This document shows, piece by piece, positions 37,321 to 46,578 of a DNA stretch of 60,047 bases (within the stretch, counting starts at the first letter, position 1; every line of letters begins with the position of its first letter). This DNA is from Flavobacterium sp. GTDB lineage: Bacteria; Bacteroidota; Bacteroidia; Flavobacteriales; Flavobacteriaceae. Below the pieces are notes generated by a model that saw nothing but the letters and a program-made list of their open reading frames with translations, was not told the origin of the DNA and did not search any database. The translations under genes and the position numbers were made by a program. The stretch is from positions 1-60,047 of the forward strand of contig NZ_JAGNYF010000007.1 of the NCBI RefSeq assembly GCF_017985075.1, read 5' to 3'.

Positions 37321-38138
37321 TATTTATTCAAAGTAAATTTTCTAATGATATAGTTAAATATTTTGTAGCCCAATACACGTCTTAAAATCCGCATTATATT
37401 CGCATCAAAACCTATAGTATATCTTCTGAAATTTTTATTTGGTTTTTCGGCAATTTTAAATAATTTTTCTACAATTTGTTGCGGTAACTCTTCGTTTTTA
37501 CCTGATTTATCCAAAAGCAATTTCGAAATTTTATCCATTAATTTATTGTAAGAAAAAATTTCTGTTGGCGCACATTTGGTTACATTTTTTTGAAATGAAG
37601 TTGGTGCGTTACCAAATTGCACAGTAGCTACACTGATATTAAAATCTACCAATTCATAAGCCATACATTCGGAGAAACTTTCTACTGCTTGTTTGGTCGA
37701 ATGATAAAAATTTCCAAGAGGCAAATTTACTAAGCCCGCAACAGAAGTGATATTAATAAATTGTCCAAATTTTTGTTGTCTAAATGTTGGAATAAAAGCC
37801 CGGCACACTTTTACAACTCCAAGCCAATTTACATTTACAATCGTATCAATTTTGGTATCTTCAGAAAGTTCTACAAAACTTCTGTAGCCCATTCCTGCAT
37901 TATTAATAATCGTATCAATTTTAGGATGATTTTCCAAAATAATTTTAGTAGCCGATGCAATGCTTTCCGAAGAAGTAACATCCATTTCGTAACAAAAAAT
38001 AGTTGGGAAATCTTTAAAATCTTTCCCTTCAGAAAGATGTAGTAACGTAGCAATAACCGTCCAGTTATTTTTAGCAAAATATAATGAAGTTTGTTTGCCA
38101 ATTCCTCCACCAGCACCAGTTATTAATACAGTTTTCAT
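37320..38138 (-). CDS. SDR-family oxidoreductase
   Basis: A 272-residue classical short-chain dehydrogenase/reductase. It shows the NAD(P)-binding ITGAGGGIGKQTS, the NNAG motif in IINNAGMGY and the catalytic YxxxK in FYHSTKQAVESF, with the upstream Ser in NITSVAGLVN. Substrate unknown. Last gene of a minus-strand group after the FAD oxidoreductase and mtgA (12-base gap to mtgA). The C-terminal tail after about residue 235 is basic and hydrophobic. Confidence 0.9.
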   Translation of the reverse strand: MKTVLITGAGGGIGKQTSLYFAKNNWTVIATLLHLSEGKDFKDFPTIFCYEMDVTSSESIASATKIILENHPKIDTIINNAGMGYRSFVELSEDTKIDTIVNVNWLGVVKVCRAFIPTFRQQKFGQFINITSVAGLVNLPLGNFYHSTKQAVESFSECMAYELVDFNISVATVQFGNAPTSFQKNVTKCAPTEIFSYNKLMDKISKLLLDKSGKNEELPQQIVEKLFKIAEKPNKNFRRYTIGFDANIMRILRRVLGYKIFNYIIRKFTLNK

Positions 38139-38150
38139 TTTTTATAGGTA

Positions 38151-38876
38151 TTAATATTTTAATTTTGTCATTAAAATATAGCGTGCTATTTTGCTTTGTT
38201 TTCGACTAATGTATGCCGAACCATTTGGGCTAAATCGTCTCGGATTTGGTAATATTGCAGCAATTCCTGCGGCTTGCATTCGGGTTAAACTTTTACATTC
38301 TTTTTTATACCAGTGTTGCGTTGCGGACTCTGCACCATAAATGCCGTCGCCCATTTCAATACTATTCAAGTACACTTCAAGTATGCGTTCTTTTCCCCAA
38401 ATTAATTCAATTAATACCGTATAATAGGCCTCTAATGCTTTTCGGAAATAACTTCTTCCTTGCCAAAGGAAGACATTTTTTGCGGTTTGTTGTGTAATAG
38501 TACTTCCGCCTTTTAGTTTTTTACCTTTAAAATTTCCCACAGCCGCTTTTTGCATCGCAGAAAAATCCAATCCATAATGTTCAAAAAATCTACCGTCTTC
38601 ACTGGCAATAACTGCTTTTTGTAAATTTTTAGAAATATTTTCTAATGGAACCCAATGGTGCTTGGTTTCAATATTTTTCCCTGCGGATTTATTTTCAAAA
38701 TACCTGATTACCATAAGTGGCGTGTAGGGCACAGGCACAAATTTATAAAGCACTACAAAAAACAAACTAACGATATTGAACCATATAATTAGTTTCCAAA
38801 AGAAACGTATTATATTACTGAAAAATCCTTTTTTTCCAGTGCTTTTTGGTTTTATTGTTGCTTTTATTGCTGCCAT
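38151..38876 (-). CDS. mtgA: Monofunctional biosynthetic peptidoglycan transglycosylase
   Basis: GT51 enzyme that polymerises lipid II glycan strands without a transpeptidase domain. The 241-residue protein has a basic N-terminus, one membrane helix (FFWKLIIWFNIVSLFFVVLY), and GT51 motifs: ASEDGRFFEHYGLD with the catalytic Glu, GGSTITQQTAKNVFLW, and KERILEVYLNSIEMGDGIYG with the second Glu. The length fits MtgA and not a truncated class A PBP. It lies 1 base after the FAD oxidoreductase stop. Confidence 0.95.
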   Translation of the reverse strand: MAAIKATIKPKSTGKKGFFSNIIRFFWKLIIWFNIVSLFFVVLYKFVPVPYTPLMVIRYFENKSAGKNIETKHHWVPLENISKNLQKAVIASEDGRFFEHYGLDFSAMQKAAVGNFKGKKLKGGSTITQQTAKNVFLWQGRSYFRKALEAYYTVLIELIWGKERILEVYLNSIEMGDGIYGAESATQHWYKKECKSLTRMQAAGIAAILPNPRRFSPNGSAYISRKQSKIARYILMTKLKY

Positions 38877-38877
38877 T

Positions 38878-39990
38878 TTATACTAAATCTGCTACTTCTT
38901 TTCCAATTAAACTTCCTATAGCTACGCCCATTCCGCCCATTCTAACGCCGCAATATACATTATTGCTTACTTGTTGAACAATTGGTTTTTTCGAATTTCC
39001 TATTCCCATAATGCCACTCCATCGATGTTCAATTTCGAACGGGGTTGTAGGCAAAATTACATTTTTTAACAAATCTTCCAAGTGATTTTGAATTTTTTCA
39101 CTGGTTTCCAATGAAGTAGTAGTTTCGCCTTCAAAATCTAAGTTTCTTCCGCCACCCAACAGAATTCGATTATTGATATTTCTAAAATACGAATACCCTT
39201 TGTCTAAATGAAAAGTACCTTTGATGTGTAAATTAGCAATTGGTTTGGTAATTAAAACTTGTGCTCTTGCGGGTTTTACTTGATTTTTAGTTAATTCGGA
39301 TGCAAAACCATTTGTAGTAAAAATCAGTTTTTTACTTTTAAAACTGACTTCATTTGTTACGACTTCAATTTCATCATTCAATTCCTGATATTGAGAAACA
39401 GTTTGATTGTTTAGAATTAAAATATCGTGTAGTGCTGCTTTTTTTAATAGAGCTTGCATCATATTTCCGGTGTCAATTTGACCTTCAAAAGCATTAAAAA
39501 TCAAATATTCAAATGTGTTTTTAAACTGAAAAGAATCGGTTACTTTGGCATACACATCCGATTTGAATAATGGTCGAACGATGTCGTTTATAAATGGAAT
39601 TTTAGAAACACAATCACTATAAAATGCTTCGTCTTCTTTTAGAAATAATTCGTAACCGCCTAAAGGTTGATAATCAATGGCAGCATCACCTAAGTTATTA
39701 CGAAGCAGTTGCAAACCAGCATATCGTTTTTGAATCAATTGAATGACTTCTTCTTCGGTATGTGTTTTTAAATCGTCAATAATTTCGGAAACGCTTCCAA
39801 AACAAGCAAAACCAGCATTTTTAGTACTCGCACCTTGAGGCAAAACACCTTTTTCTAATAGTATAATTTTGGCTTTTGGAAACCGTTCTCTTAAACGAAT
39901 AGCAGCATGTAACCCTACAATTCCGCTGCCTACTATGGTGAAATCCACGTTGGAGAACCAATTTTTTATTTCCCAATAGCTCAGTTGCAT
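38878..39990 (-). CDS. FAD-dependent oxidoreductase (DAO family)
   Basis: A 370-residue flavoprotein of the glycine/D-amino-acid-oxidase fold. Start taken as ATG 39990 (MQLSYWEIKNW), not the TTG four codons upstream. It has the Rossmann motif TIVGSGIVGLHAAIRL with the distal acidic residue in IILLEKG, then STKNAGFACFG, a family substrate-site segment, and the C-terminal RWSGIMGIGNSKKPIV and YCGVRMGGMGVAIGS for FAD. Substrate unknown. First gene of the group with mtgA and the SDR gene. Confidence 0.87.
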   Translation of the reverse strand: MQLSYWEIKNWFSNVDFTIVGSGIVGLHAAIRLRERFPKAKIILLEKGVLPQGASTKNAGFACFGSVSEIIDDLKTHTEEEVIQLIQKRYAGLQLLRNNLGDAAIDYQPLGGYELFLKEDEAFYSDCVSKIPFINDIVRPLFKSDVYAKVTDSFQFKNTFEYLIFNAFEGQIDTGNMMQALLKKAALHDILILNNQTVSQYQELNDEIEVVTNEVSFKSKKLIFTTNGFASELTKNQVKPARAQVLITKPIANLHIKGTFHLDKGYSYFRNINNRILLGGGRNLDFEGETTTSLETSEKIQNHLEDLLKNVILPTTPFEIEHRWSGIMGIGNSKKPIVQQVSNNVYCGVRMGGMGVAIGSLIGKEVADLV

Positions 39991-40241
39991 ATTATATTTC
40001 AATTGTTAGTAATACAGGTATTTGTTGTAAAAGTATTGAAAATATTGTCAATAAAAAAGCAGCTTTAATCGACTGCTGTCCAAGTAATGGGTAATAAGGA
40101 TTTACCATTTGTACTTATAATGAAAATATTGAGTAAAAAAAATATAAAAAGTCTTATTTTTTTGATTAAATTTGTGTGTAATAATATATGTATGAATAGC
40201 TAATCTTCACTATCGGATATAAAATAGACAAACTTTAAATT

Positions 40242-40469
40242 ATGGATTATTTTTATATTGTAATTTTAATTATTCTTTTATTCTTTTCTGTTAAAGAAAT
40301 TAAGAAAAATAAAGCATTATCAAATGATTCGATTTATAATCTTTACCAAAATTCAAGAAACTTTAGACTTTTAATAATGGTTGTCGCTTGTTCTATTCTT
40401 GTTTCAGTATTTGTTTTAAGGAAGATTTTAGTTCTCTATAATGATTTTTATGATAATGTCTCAAATTAG
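40242..40469 (+). CDS. Small orphan membrane protein, hypothetical
   Basis: A 75-residue ORF on its own between two minus-strand genes. It has an N-terminal helix (YFYIVILIILLFF), a short charged loop (KEIKKNKALSND) and a second helix (LLIMVVACSILVSVFVL), a plausible two-helix membrane protein. TAAATTTG at 40167-40174 could be a -7 element with a 67-base leader. No family is recognised. The flanks (39991-40241 and 40470-40612) show nothing clear, so it may be a real accessory gene or chance. Confidence 0.45.
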   Translation: MDYFYIVILIILLFFSVKEIKKNKALSNDSIYNLYQNSRNFRLLIMVVACSILVSVFVLRKILVLYNDFYDNVSN

Positions 40470-40612
40470 TACATTGATGTAAACGACTTTCGAGGATATG
40501 TCTAGTAAAGTAAATCGCTGATCTTGAAAACCTTTTCTAAAATACGATTAGTCCTAAAACAGGTTTGTTTAAAATTCTAAAAACGGAAACTTATTTTAGT
40601 ATGATACATCAT

Positions 40613-41380
40613 TTACACATCCCTAGAACCATCTGCTTTCCCCAATTTTCTCGCTTTAATTGCTTTCATTACCAAAGGGAATGTAGTTACAGCCACTAAA
40701 ATTAATATGATTTTTTCGATGTGGTGTTTTAAATCAACATCAAATTTTTCTAAAAATAAGCCATATAAATAATGCCCAGCATACACCAAAATAAACGACC
40801 ATAAAATTGAACTTAAAATATTATATAACATGAATTTGCTTTTTTTCATGTGAACAATCCCAGCTATAATCGGTACAAAAGTTCTTACAATTGGTAAAAA
40901 TCTCGCAAAAACGATAGCAATTCCGCCATGCTTTTGAAAGAAGCTTTCAGAGTGGTACAAATATTTTTTCTTAAAGAAAAAACCATCTTCTTTTTGGTAT
41001 AGATTTTTCCCATACACCGAACCAAACCAATAGCCGAAAATATTACCAATTATACCTGAAAGTGCAATTAATGTAGCAATCACAAAAACAGGCGAATAGC
41101 CTTGTGGTAAAAAAGTTAAAGGTTGCGCCAATGCTTCACAATAAATTCCAGATAAAAATAATAAACTATCACCCGGAAGAAAAAATCCTATAAATAAACC
41201 GGTTTCGGCAAATACAATAAACAAAACCATATAAATTCCGATAGGAACACCACCTAATTCAAGGTTTATGTAAAATTCGGGATTAAATAGTTGGGTCCAT
41301 TTAAATTCTTTATCAATTTCTTGGGCTTGTAATACTACGTTTAATTTTAATTTTTCAAGTAGGTCTATGATGATTTTCAT
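40613..41380 (-). CDS. DedA-family membrane protein
   Basis: A 255-residue member of the DedA/VTT superfamily, whose members act in lipid carrier recycling and membrane homeostasis. Start taken at ATG 41380 (MKIIIDLLEKLKLN) and not the TTG at 41389. It has an ETGLFIGFFLPGDSLLFLSG segment, the family's re-entrant region with conserved Glu and Asp, then GNIFGYWFGSVYG and FFQKHGGIAIVFARFLPIVR with the arginine-rich signature. The last part is a membrane helix followed by a basic tail. It precedes, in its reading direction, no close gene. Confidence 0.92.
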   Translation of the reverse strand: MKIIIDLLEKLKLNVVLQAQEIDKEFKWTQLFNPEFYINLELGGVPIGIYMVLFIVFAETGLFIGFFLPGDSLLFLSGIYCEALAQPLTFLPQGYSPVFVIATLIALSGIIGNIFGYWFGSVYGKNLYQKEDGFFFKKKYLYHSESFFQKHGGIAIVFARFLPIVRTFVPIIAGIVHMKKSKFMLYNILSSILWSFILVYAGHYLYGLFLEKFDVDLKHHIEKIILILVAVTTFPLVMKAIKARKLGKADGSRDV

Positions 41381-41414
41381 GGGTTTCAATTTTATTTTTT
41401 AGCAAGAGTTAATA

Positions 41415-42665
41415 TTAACTCTCGATTTCTTGTGAGGTTTCGTGTTTAGATTCCCATTTGTCAATTGCAGCTGTTGAAAGCGCGTTTCCTAAAACATTCG
41501 TCATACTTCTGGCCATATCGCAAAAATGGTCAATTGGCAAAATCAAAGCAATTCCTTCAGGCGGAATGCCAAACATAGCACAAGTAGCCACTACTACAAT
41601 TAACGAGGCTCTTGGCACACCTGCAACCCCTTTACTCGTAAGCATCAACACCAAAAGCATCGTAAGCTGTTCAGGCAAACTCATTTCTATACCGTAAACT
41701 TGCGCAATAAAAATACTGGCAAACGTCATGTACATCATACTTCCGTCAAGGTTAAAAGAATAACCTAGCGGCAATGTGAAAGACACAATTTTTGGTTGGC
41801 ACCCAAAACGTTCTAATTCTTCTACCATTTTAGGAAAAACAGCTTCAGAACTTGTAGTAGAAAAGGCAATTAATAAAGGACTTTTAATACGTTGTAACAA
41901 TACAAATAATCGTTTTCCTAAAATAACATAGCCTACTAGTAATAAAATTACCCAAAGCGAAATAATTCCCACTAAAAACGCACCTAAATACTTTGCGTAA
42001 AGCGTAAATACTTCAAAACCGTGTTTTGCGATCGCACTTGCTACAGCACCTAAAACCCCTAATGGTGCCGTCCACATAATAAAAGTAACCATTTTTAAGA
42101 TGACATGTGAAACCGAATCTAATAATTTAAGAATGGGTTTGGCTTCTTTCTTACTAAATGCCGCTAAAGCCACACCAAATAAGATAGAAAAAATTACTAT
42201 TTGTAAAATTTCGTTAGTGGCTAAAGCTTCAAATAAACTTTTTGGAATAACATGTTTTACAAATTCTTCTAATGAAAATCCTTTTGAGTTTTCTAACAAT
42301 TCAGAAGCACTGGAAGCATCATCTAATTTAATAGTGGTTCCTTTTCCAGGTTCGAAAAAATTCACTAAAACCATTCCTAATAATAAGGAAATTAAGGAAG
42401 CAGAAATAAACCAAGCCATGGCTTTTCCACCCACGCGTCCTACCATTTTCATATCGCCCATTTTGGCAATTCCAACTACTAAAGTAGAAAACACTAAGGG
42501 CGCAATTATCATTTGAACCAATCGTATAAAAATGGTTCCAAGTAATTTTATATTTTTTGAGAAGGTGTCAATGGCTTCAGGAAACTGATAATGCACAATT
42601 CCACCTAAACCAACTCCAATAATAAGCGAAATGATAATTAATATAAAGAGTTTATTGTTTTTCAT
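41415..42665 (-). CDS. Dicarboxylate/amino acid:cation symporter (DAACS family)
   Basis: A 416-residue Na+- or H+-coupled transporter of the glutamate/aspartate/C4-dicarboxylate family. Visible motifs: FSTTSSEAVFPKMVEELERF (the serine-rich HP1 tip), LGYSFNLDGSMMYM (the NMDGT-equivalent), SKGVAGVPRASLIVV (HP2), and DHFCDMARSMTNVLGNALST with the substrate Asp/Arg/Asn. Which of glutamate, aspartate or malate it carries cannot be told. It lies 34 bases upstream of the dedA-like gene and may be co-transcribed; it is divergent from the S9 peptidase gene. Confidence 0.93.
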   Translation of the reverse strand: MKNNKLFILIIISLIIGVGLGGIVHYQFPEAIDTFSKNIKLLGTIFIRLVQMIIAPLVFSTLVVGIAKMGDMKMVGRVGGKAMAWFISASLISLLLGMVLVNFFEPGKGTTIKLDDASSASELLENSKGFSLEEFVKHVIPKSLFEALATNEILQIVIFSILFGVALAAFSKKEAKPILKLLDSVSHVILKMVTFIMWTAPLGVLGAVASAIAKHGFEVFTLYAKYLGAFLVGIISLWVILLLVGYVILGKRLFVLLQRIKSPLLIAFSTTSSEAVFPKMVEELERFGCQPKIVSFTLPLGYSFNLDGSMMYMTFASIFIAQVYGIEMSLPEQLTMLLVLMLTSKGVAGVPRASLIVVVATCAMFGIPPEGIALILPIDHFCDMARSMTNVLGNALSTAAIDKWESKHETSQEIES

Positions 42666-42749
42666 TTTTCATTTTTATTTTAGACCGTGAAAATAGTTAT
42701 ATTTTTTCAAAAAAGTGCTACTTTTAACCTCGTTTTAAATTTTAACAGT

Positions 42750-44663
42750 ATGAAAAAATATATTTTTCTCATTTTCAGTGTACTAAGTATGAGTTCAAAT
42801 GCGCAACAAATGATGACGCCAGAAAAGCTATGGCAATTAGGTAGAGTGACACCAATAGGTATTTCTAAAGATGGAAAGTCGCTAATTTACAAAGTGGGCA
42901 CGCCAAATATTCAAGAAAATAAAATAGTTTCTAAATATTATTCCGTACCCGTTGGAGGAGGAAATACGGTTGCTTTAGATAAAATTGAAGGTTTAGTTGC
43001 AGATAAAAGTATTTCGCCAAACGGACAAGAATATATAAGTGTCCAACAAGTAAAAGTTGAAAAAATATTAGGTTCCGACTTATACCCAAGTTTAACAAAA
43101 ACATCAGCACAAGTATATGAAGGTTTAGATTATCGTCATTGGGATACTTGGAATAATGGTACACACAATCATTTGTTTGTAGGATTACTTGGTAAACCAA
43201 ACGAAAAAGTACTTGGGCCAATTGATATTATGCCAAATGAACCTTACGATGCACCTCAAAAACCATTTGGTGGTGATGAAGATTATGTTTGGTCACCAGA
43301 TGGAAGTAAAATCATTTATGTATGTAAGAAAAAAGCCGGAACAGCCTATGCAACAAGTACAAATACCGATTTATATGAGTACGATGTAGCGACAAAAACC
43401 ACAAAAAATCTTACACAAAAAAATTTAGGTTACGATACACATCCAACCTTTTCACCTCGAGGCGAATTGAGTTGGTTGCAAATGAAACGCGACGGTTTTG
43501 AAGCAGATAAAAATGATATTATCGTAAGAGTTCAAGGATTTGATGTTAATTTAACTGCCAATTGGGACGGAACTGTTGAGAGCTTTGTTTGGGCAAAAGA
43601 AGGAAATAAAGTCTATTTTATTGCGCCGATTTTAGGAACAAAACAACTTTTTGAAGTAAATCACGTTGGGTTAACTAAAATGTTTCCTGTAGTGACACAA
43701 CTTACCGATGGCGATTTTGATGTAAACGGAATTATAGGTTTTACGGGAAATTCCGTTTTAGTAACAAAAACCACTCATAATAGGGCAACAGAAGTGTTTT
43801 CGTACGATTTAAAAAAGAAATCTTGGAAACAAATTACGCACGTAAATGACGAGTTTTATTCGAAAATTGCAACCTGTACTTCCGAAAAACGTTGGATAAC
43901 CACAACTGATGGGAAAAAAATGTTAGTTTGGGTAATTTTACCACCAAATTTCGATAAAACAAAAAAATATCCAACTCTTTTATATTGTCAAGGAGGACCT
44001 CAAAGTGCCTTAACGCAATATTATTCTTTCCGATGGAATTTCCAACTTATGGCATCACAAGGATATATTGTTGTAGCGCCAAATAGAAGAGGTATGCCAG
44101 GTCACGGTGTAGAATGGAACGAACAAATTTCAGGAGATTGGGGCGGACAAGTAATGGACGATTATTTATCAGCCATTGACGATATTTCAAAAGAATCGTA
44201 TGTAGATAAAACCAGAATTGGTGCTGTTGGTGCGAGTTATGGCGGCTATTCGGTATTTCAATTAGCCGGAATTCATAAAAACAGATTTAAAACTTTTATT
44301 TCGCATTGCGGCATTTTCAATACAGAAAGTATGTACGGAACTACAGAAGAAGTATTCTTTACAAACTGGGATTCTGGTGGCGCCTATTGGGAAAAAGATA
44401 ATAAAATCGCACAGAAAACATACAATGAATTCAATCCAATTAAATTGGTAAACAATTGGAATACCCCTATTTTAATCATCCAAGGCGGAAAAGATTACCG
44501 CGTACCAATAGGACAAGGACAAGAAGCTTTTCAAGCGGCACAATTAAAAGGAATTAAAAGTAAATTTTTGCTATTTCCTGATGAAAATCACTGGGTGCTA
44601 CAACCTCAAAATGCTTTAGTTTGGCAAGGTGAGTTTTTTAAATGGTTGAAAGAGACGTTGTAA
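42750..44663 (+). CDS. Exported S9-family peptidase (DPP/acylaminoacyl-peptidase type)
   Basis: A 637-residue serine peptidase. Start at ATG 42750 because MKKYIFLIFSVLSMSSNAQQ is a signal peptide; the longer frame begins 21 codons upstream with no signal. A beta-propeller (about 25-370; YVWSPDGSKIIYV, HPTFSPRGELSWLQ) precedes the hydrolase domain with Ser in VGASYGGYSVFQL, Asp in IIQGGKDYRVP and His in PDENHWVLQPQN. It is a different S9 subtype from the S9A gene at 35183 and probably periplasmic. Confidence 0.94.
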   Translation: MKKYIFLIFSVLSMSSNAQQMMTPEKLWQLGRVTPIGISKDGKSLIYKVGTPNIQENKIVSKYYSVPVGGGNTVALDKIEGLVADKSISPNGQEYISVQQVKVEKILGSDLYPSLTKTSAQVYEGLDYRHWDTWNNGTHNHLFVGLLGKPNEKVLGPIDIMPNEPYDAPQKPFGGDEDYVWSPDGSKIIYVCKKKAGTAYATSTNTDLYEYDVATKTTKNLTQKNLGYDTHPTFSPRGELSWLQMKRDGFEADKNDIIVRVQGFDVNLTANWDGTVESFVWAKEGNKVYFIAPILGTKQLFEVNHVGLTKMFPVVTQLTDGDFDVNGIIGFTGNSVLVTKTTHNRATEVFSYDLKKKSWKQITHVNDEFYSKIATCTSEKRWITTTDGKKMLVWVILPPNFDKTKKYPTLLYCQGGPQSALTQYYSFRWNFQLMASQGYIVVAPNRRGMPGHGVEWNEQISGDWGGQVMDDYLSAIDDISKESYVDKTRIGAVGASYGGYSVFQLAGIHKNRFKTFISHCGIFNTESMYGTTEEVFFTNWDSGGAYWEKDNKIAQKTYNEFNPIKLVNNWNTPILIIQGGKDYRVPIGQGQEAFQAAQLKGIKSKFLLFPDENHWVLQPQNALVWQGEFFKWLKETL

Positions 44664-44664
44664 T

Positions 44665-44694
44665 AATGTGCCAATTAGGAAATGTGTCAATTAG
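44665..44694. repeat. Short tandem direct repeat after the S9 peptidase
   Basis: AATGTGCCAATTAG (44665-44678) is repeated at 44681-44694 with one difference, period 16. It lies 1 base after the peptidase stop. Confidence 0.5.
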
Positions 44695-44715
44695 TCAATT
44701 ATAAAAATTAATTTC

Positions 44716-44748
44716 AGACCTGACAGGTTTCAAAAACCTGTCAGGTCT
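44716..44748. repeat. Perfect 15-base inverted repeat, GACCTGACAGG type
   Basis: AGACCTGACAGGTTT (44716-44730) and its exact complement (44734-44748) enclose a 3-base loop, with TT after the right arm. It could end transcription of the S9 gene, but the high GC of the stem and near absence of loop also fit a dispersed intergenic palindrome family of the kind seen in Flavobacteriia. Confidence 0.75.
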
Positions 44749-44808
44749 TTAATCAAAAATAAGCATGTAACAATTCTTACCTTTAATACTAAATAAAGAA
44801 AACTTCAA

Positions 44809-46017
44809 ATGCAACAATTCAACATCATAATTATAGGCGGTGGGGCAGCCGGTTTCTTTGCAGCAATAAATATTGCAGAAAAACATCCGCAACTTAGTGT
44901 GGCCATTCTCGAAAGAGGAAAAGAATGCTTAACTAAGGTTAAAATTTCTGGTGGTGGGCGTTGCAATGTCACACACGCGTGTTTTGTACCAAACGATTTA
45001 GTCAAATTTTATCCGCGTGGTGAAAAAGAATTAAAAGGGCCTTTTTCGCAATTTTGTTCTGGAGATACGATAGAATGGTTTGAAAAAAGAGGTGTCGAAT
45101 TAAAAATTGAAGAAGACGGAAGAATGTTCCCAATTACGGATGATTCTCAAACGATAATTGACTGTTTCGAAAAAGATGTAAAGAAATTGGGGATCAAAGT
45201 ATTTACCTCACAAAGTGTACAATCTTTATATTTCAATAAGGATGAACAATGGAAAATAGAAACTCAACATGATGTTTTTCTGGCCGAAAAAATTGTAGTT
45301 GCCACAGGAAGCAATCCTAAAATTTGGGAAATGATGCATCAAATGGGGCATCAAATTGTCGAACCTGTTCCTTCCTTATTTACATTCAATATTACCGATA
45401 AAAGAATTAAAGATTTAATGGGACTTTCGGCGCAAGCCAGCATCAAAATAAAAAATTCTAAATTAGCAGCTTCAGGACCTTTGTTAATTACACATTGGGG
45501 ACTTTCAGGTCCTGGAATTTTACGACTTTCCGCTTGGGGTGCTCGAGAATTGTTTGATAAAAAATATTGTTTTGCCCTGCTTGTAAATTGGTTGGATGAG
45601 GTATCTTTTGATGAAGCCATCGAACAATTAAAAGAAATTAAAGAAGAAAATAATAAAAAACTAATTGGCAAATTTTGTCCGTTTGATTTTCCAAAACGTT
45701 TGTGGGAAAATATCGTAACTGCTTCTGACATTGCTTTAGATTATAAATGGGCTGAGGTAACCAACAAGCAAATTAATAGCTTAGCCAATCAGCTAACACA
45801 AGCTGAATTTCAGGTAAACGGGAAAAGCACGTTTAAAGAAGAATTTGTAACCGCTGGCGGTATCGATTTAAAAGAAATTAATTTTAAAACGATGCAAAGT
45901 AAAATTTTACCAAAAGTCTTTTTCGCTGGTGAAGTGGTTAATATTGATGCCATAACTGGTGGCTTCAATTTTCAAAATGCTTGGACAAGCGGTTTTATCG
46001 TTGCCGAGAACATTTAA
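44809..46017 (+). CDS. HI0933-like (BaiN/YhiN-type) FAD-dependent flavoprotein
   Basis: A 402-residue flavoprotein of the HI0933 family; members reduce unknown substrates or bile-acid-like enones. It has the FAD motif IIIGGGAAGFFAAINI, KISGGGRCNVTHA, which is a family signature, and the C-terminal FAGEVVNIDAITGGFNFQNA. Length is normal. Its stop shares the palindrome TTAA (46014-46017) with the stop of convergent tspO-like. Confidence 0.92.
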   Translation: MQQFNIIIIGGGAAGFFAAINIAEKHPQLSVAILERGKECLTKVKISGGGRCNVTHACFVPNDLVKFYPRGEKELKGPFSQFCSGDTIEWFEKRGVELKIEEDGRMFPITDDSQTIIDCFEKDVKKLGIKVFTSQSVQSLYFNKDEQWKIETQHDVFLAEKIVVATGSNPKIWEMMHQMGHQIVEPVPSLFTFNITDKRIKDLMGLSAQASIKIKNSKLAASGPLLITHWGLSGPGILRLSAWGARELFDKKYCFALLVNWLDEVSFDEAIEQLKEIKEENNKKLIGKFCPFDFPKRLWENIVTASDIALDYKWAEVTNKQINSLANQLTQAEFQVNGKSTFKEEFVTAGGIDLKEINFKTMQSKILPKVFFAGEVVNIDAITGGFNFQNAWTSGFIVAENI

Positions 46018-46487
46018 TTTAAATAAAAAATACTTAACGTTAACAGCGAGGCAAAACTAACCCAAGCAATATAGGGTATAAATAATTTGGCTGCTGTGGA
46101 ATGAATGGGTTTAAAAATTTTGTAACATTCAATCAAAACTAACAATAATAAAATCACTTCAATTGAGGCTAATAGTAGATTTTGCAACCCAAAAAACAAA
46201 TAAGACCATAACGCATTTAATCCCAATTGAAAAATAAAATATTGTAACGCTATTTTAACTTCTTTTGGTTTCTTTTCAATTTCATTCCAAATCAATCCTG
46301 CAGCAATTCCCATAAAAATGTAAAGTAACGTCCAAACAGGCGCAAAAACCCAATTTGGCGGATTAAATATAGGTTTTATAAGTGTCGGATACCAAGTGGT
46401 TATAGATGATTGTGTAATTTTTCCTGAGAAAAAACCAACGGTCAAACAAATAATTATGCAATACGATATTCTTAAATACTTTTTCAT
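46014..46487 (-). CDS. TspO/MBR-family membrane protein
   Basis: A 157-residue tryptophan-rich sensory protein/peripheral-type benzodiazepine-receptor homologue with five expected helices; members bind porphyrins or act in stress control. Start taken at ATG 46487 (MKKYLRISYC); the TTG at 46505 lies in the upstream spacer. Diagnostic: WYPTLIKPIFNPPNWVFAPV, WTLLYIFMGIAAGLIW and GLNALWSYLFFG. It is convergent with the flavoprotein gene and overlaps it by 4 bases. Confidence 0.95.
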   Translation of the reverse strand: MKKYLRISYCIIICLTVGFFSGKITQSSITTWYPTLIKPIFNPPNWVFAPVWTLLYIFMGIAAGLIWNEIEKKPKEVKIALQYFIFQLGLNALWSYLFFGLQNLLLASIEVILLLLVLIECYKIFKPIHSTAAKLFIPYIAWVSFASLLTLSIFYLN

Positions 46488-46555
46488 TTTGATAATTTTA
46501 TTCAAAGATATTCAAAACTTCTGATATCTAACCGCCAAGTTTCAACTTCCTTTTC

Positions 46556-46563
46556 TATCTTTG
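46556..46563 (+). promoter_or_regulatory. Probable -7 element for the mevalonate/isoprenoid operon
   Basis: TATCTTTG, matching TAnnTTTG, ends 15 bases before the mvaD ATG at 46579. The longer reading frame would begin inside it (TTG 46561), supporting the downstream start. Confidence 0.5.
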
Positions 46564-46578
46564 TTAAAAATATTTTTT

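Noticed and set aside
42100-42516. A 138-residue ORF on the plus strand within the symporter gene
   Set aside because: It is antisense to a clear DAACS transporter, has no signal or family pattern, and results from codon bias of the real gene.
45351-45731. A 126-residue minus-strand ORF inside the HI0933-like gene
   Set aside because: Antisense shadow; the plus frame has full family motifs on both sides.
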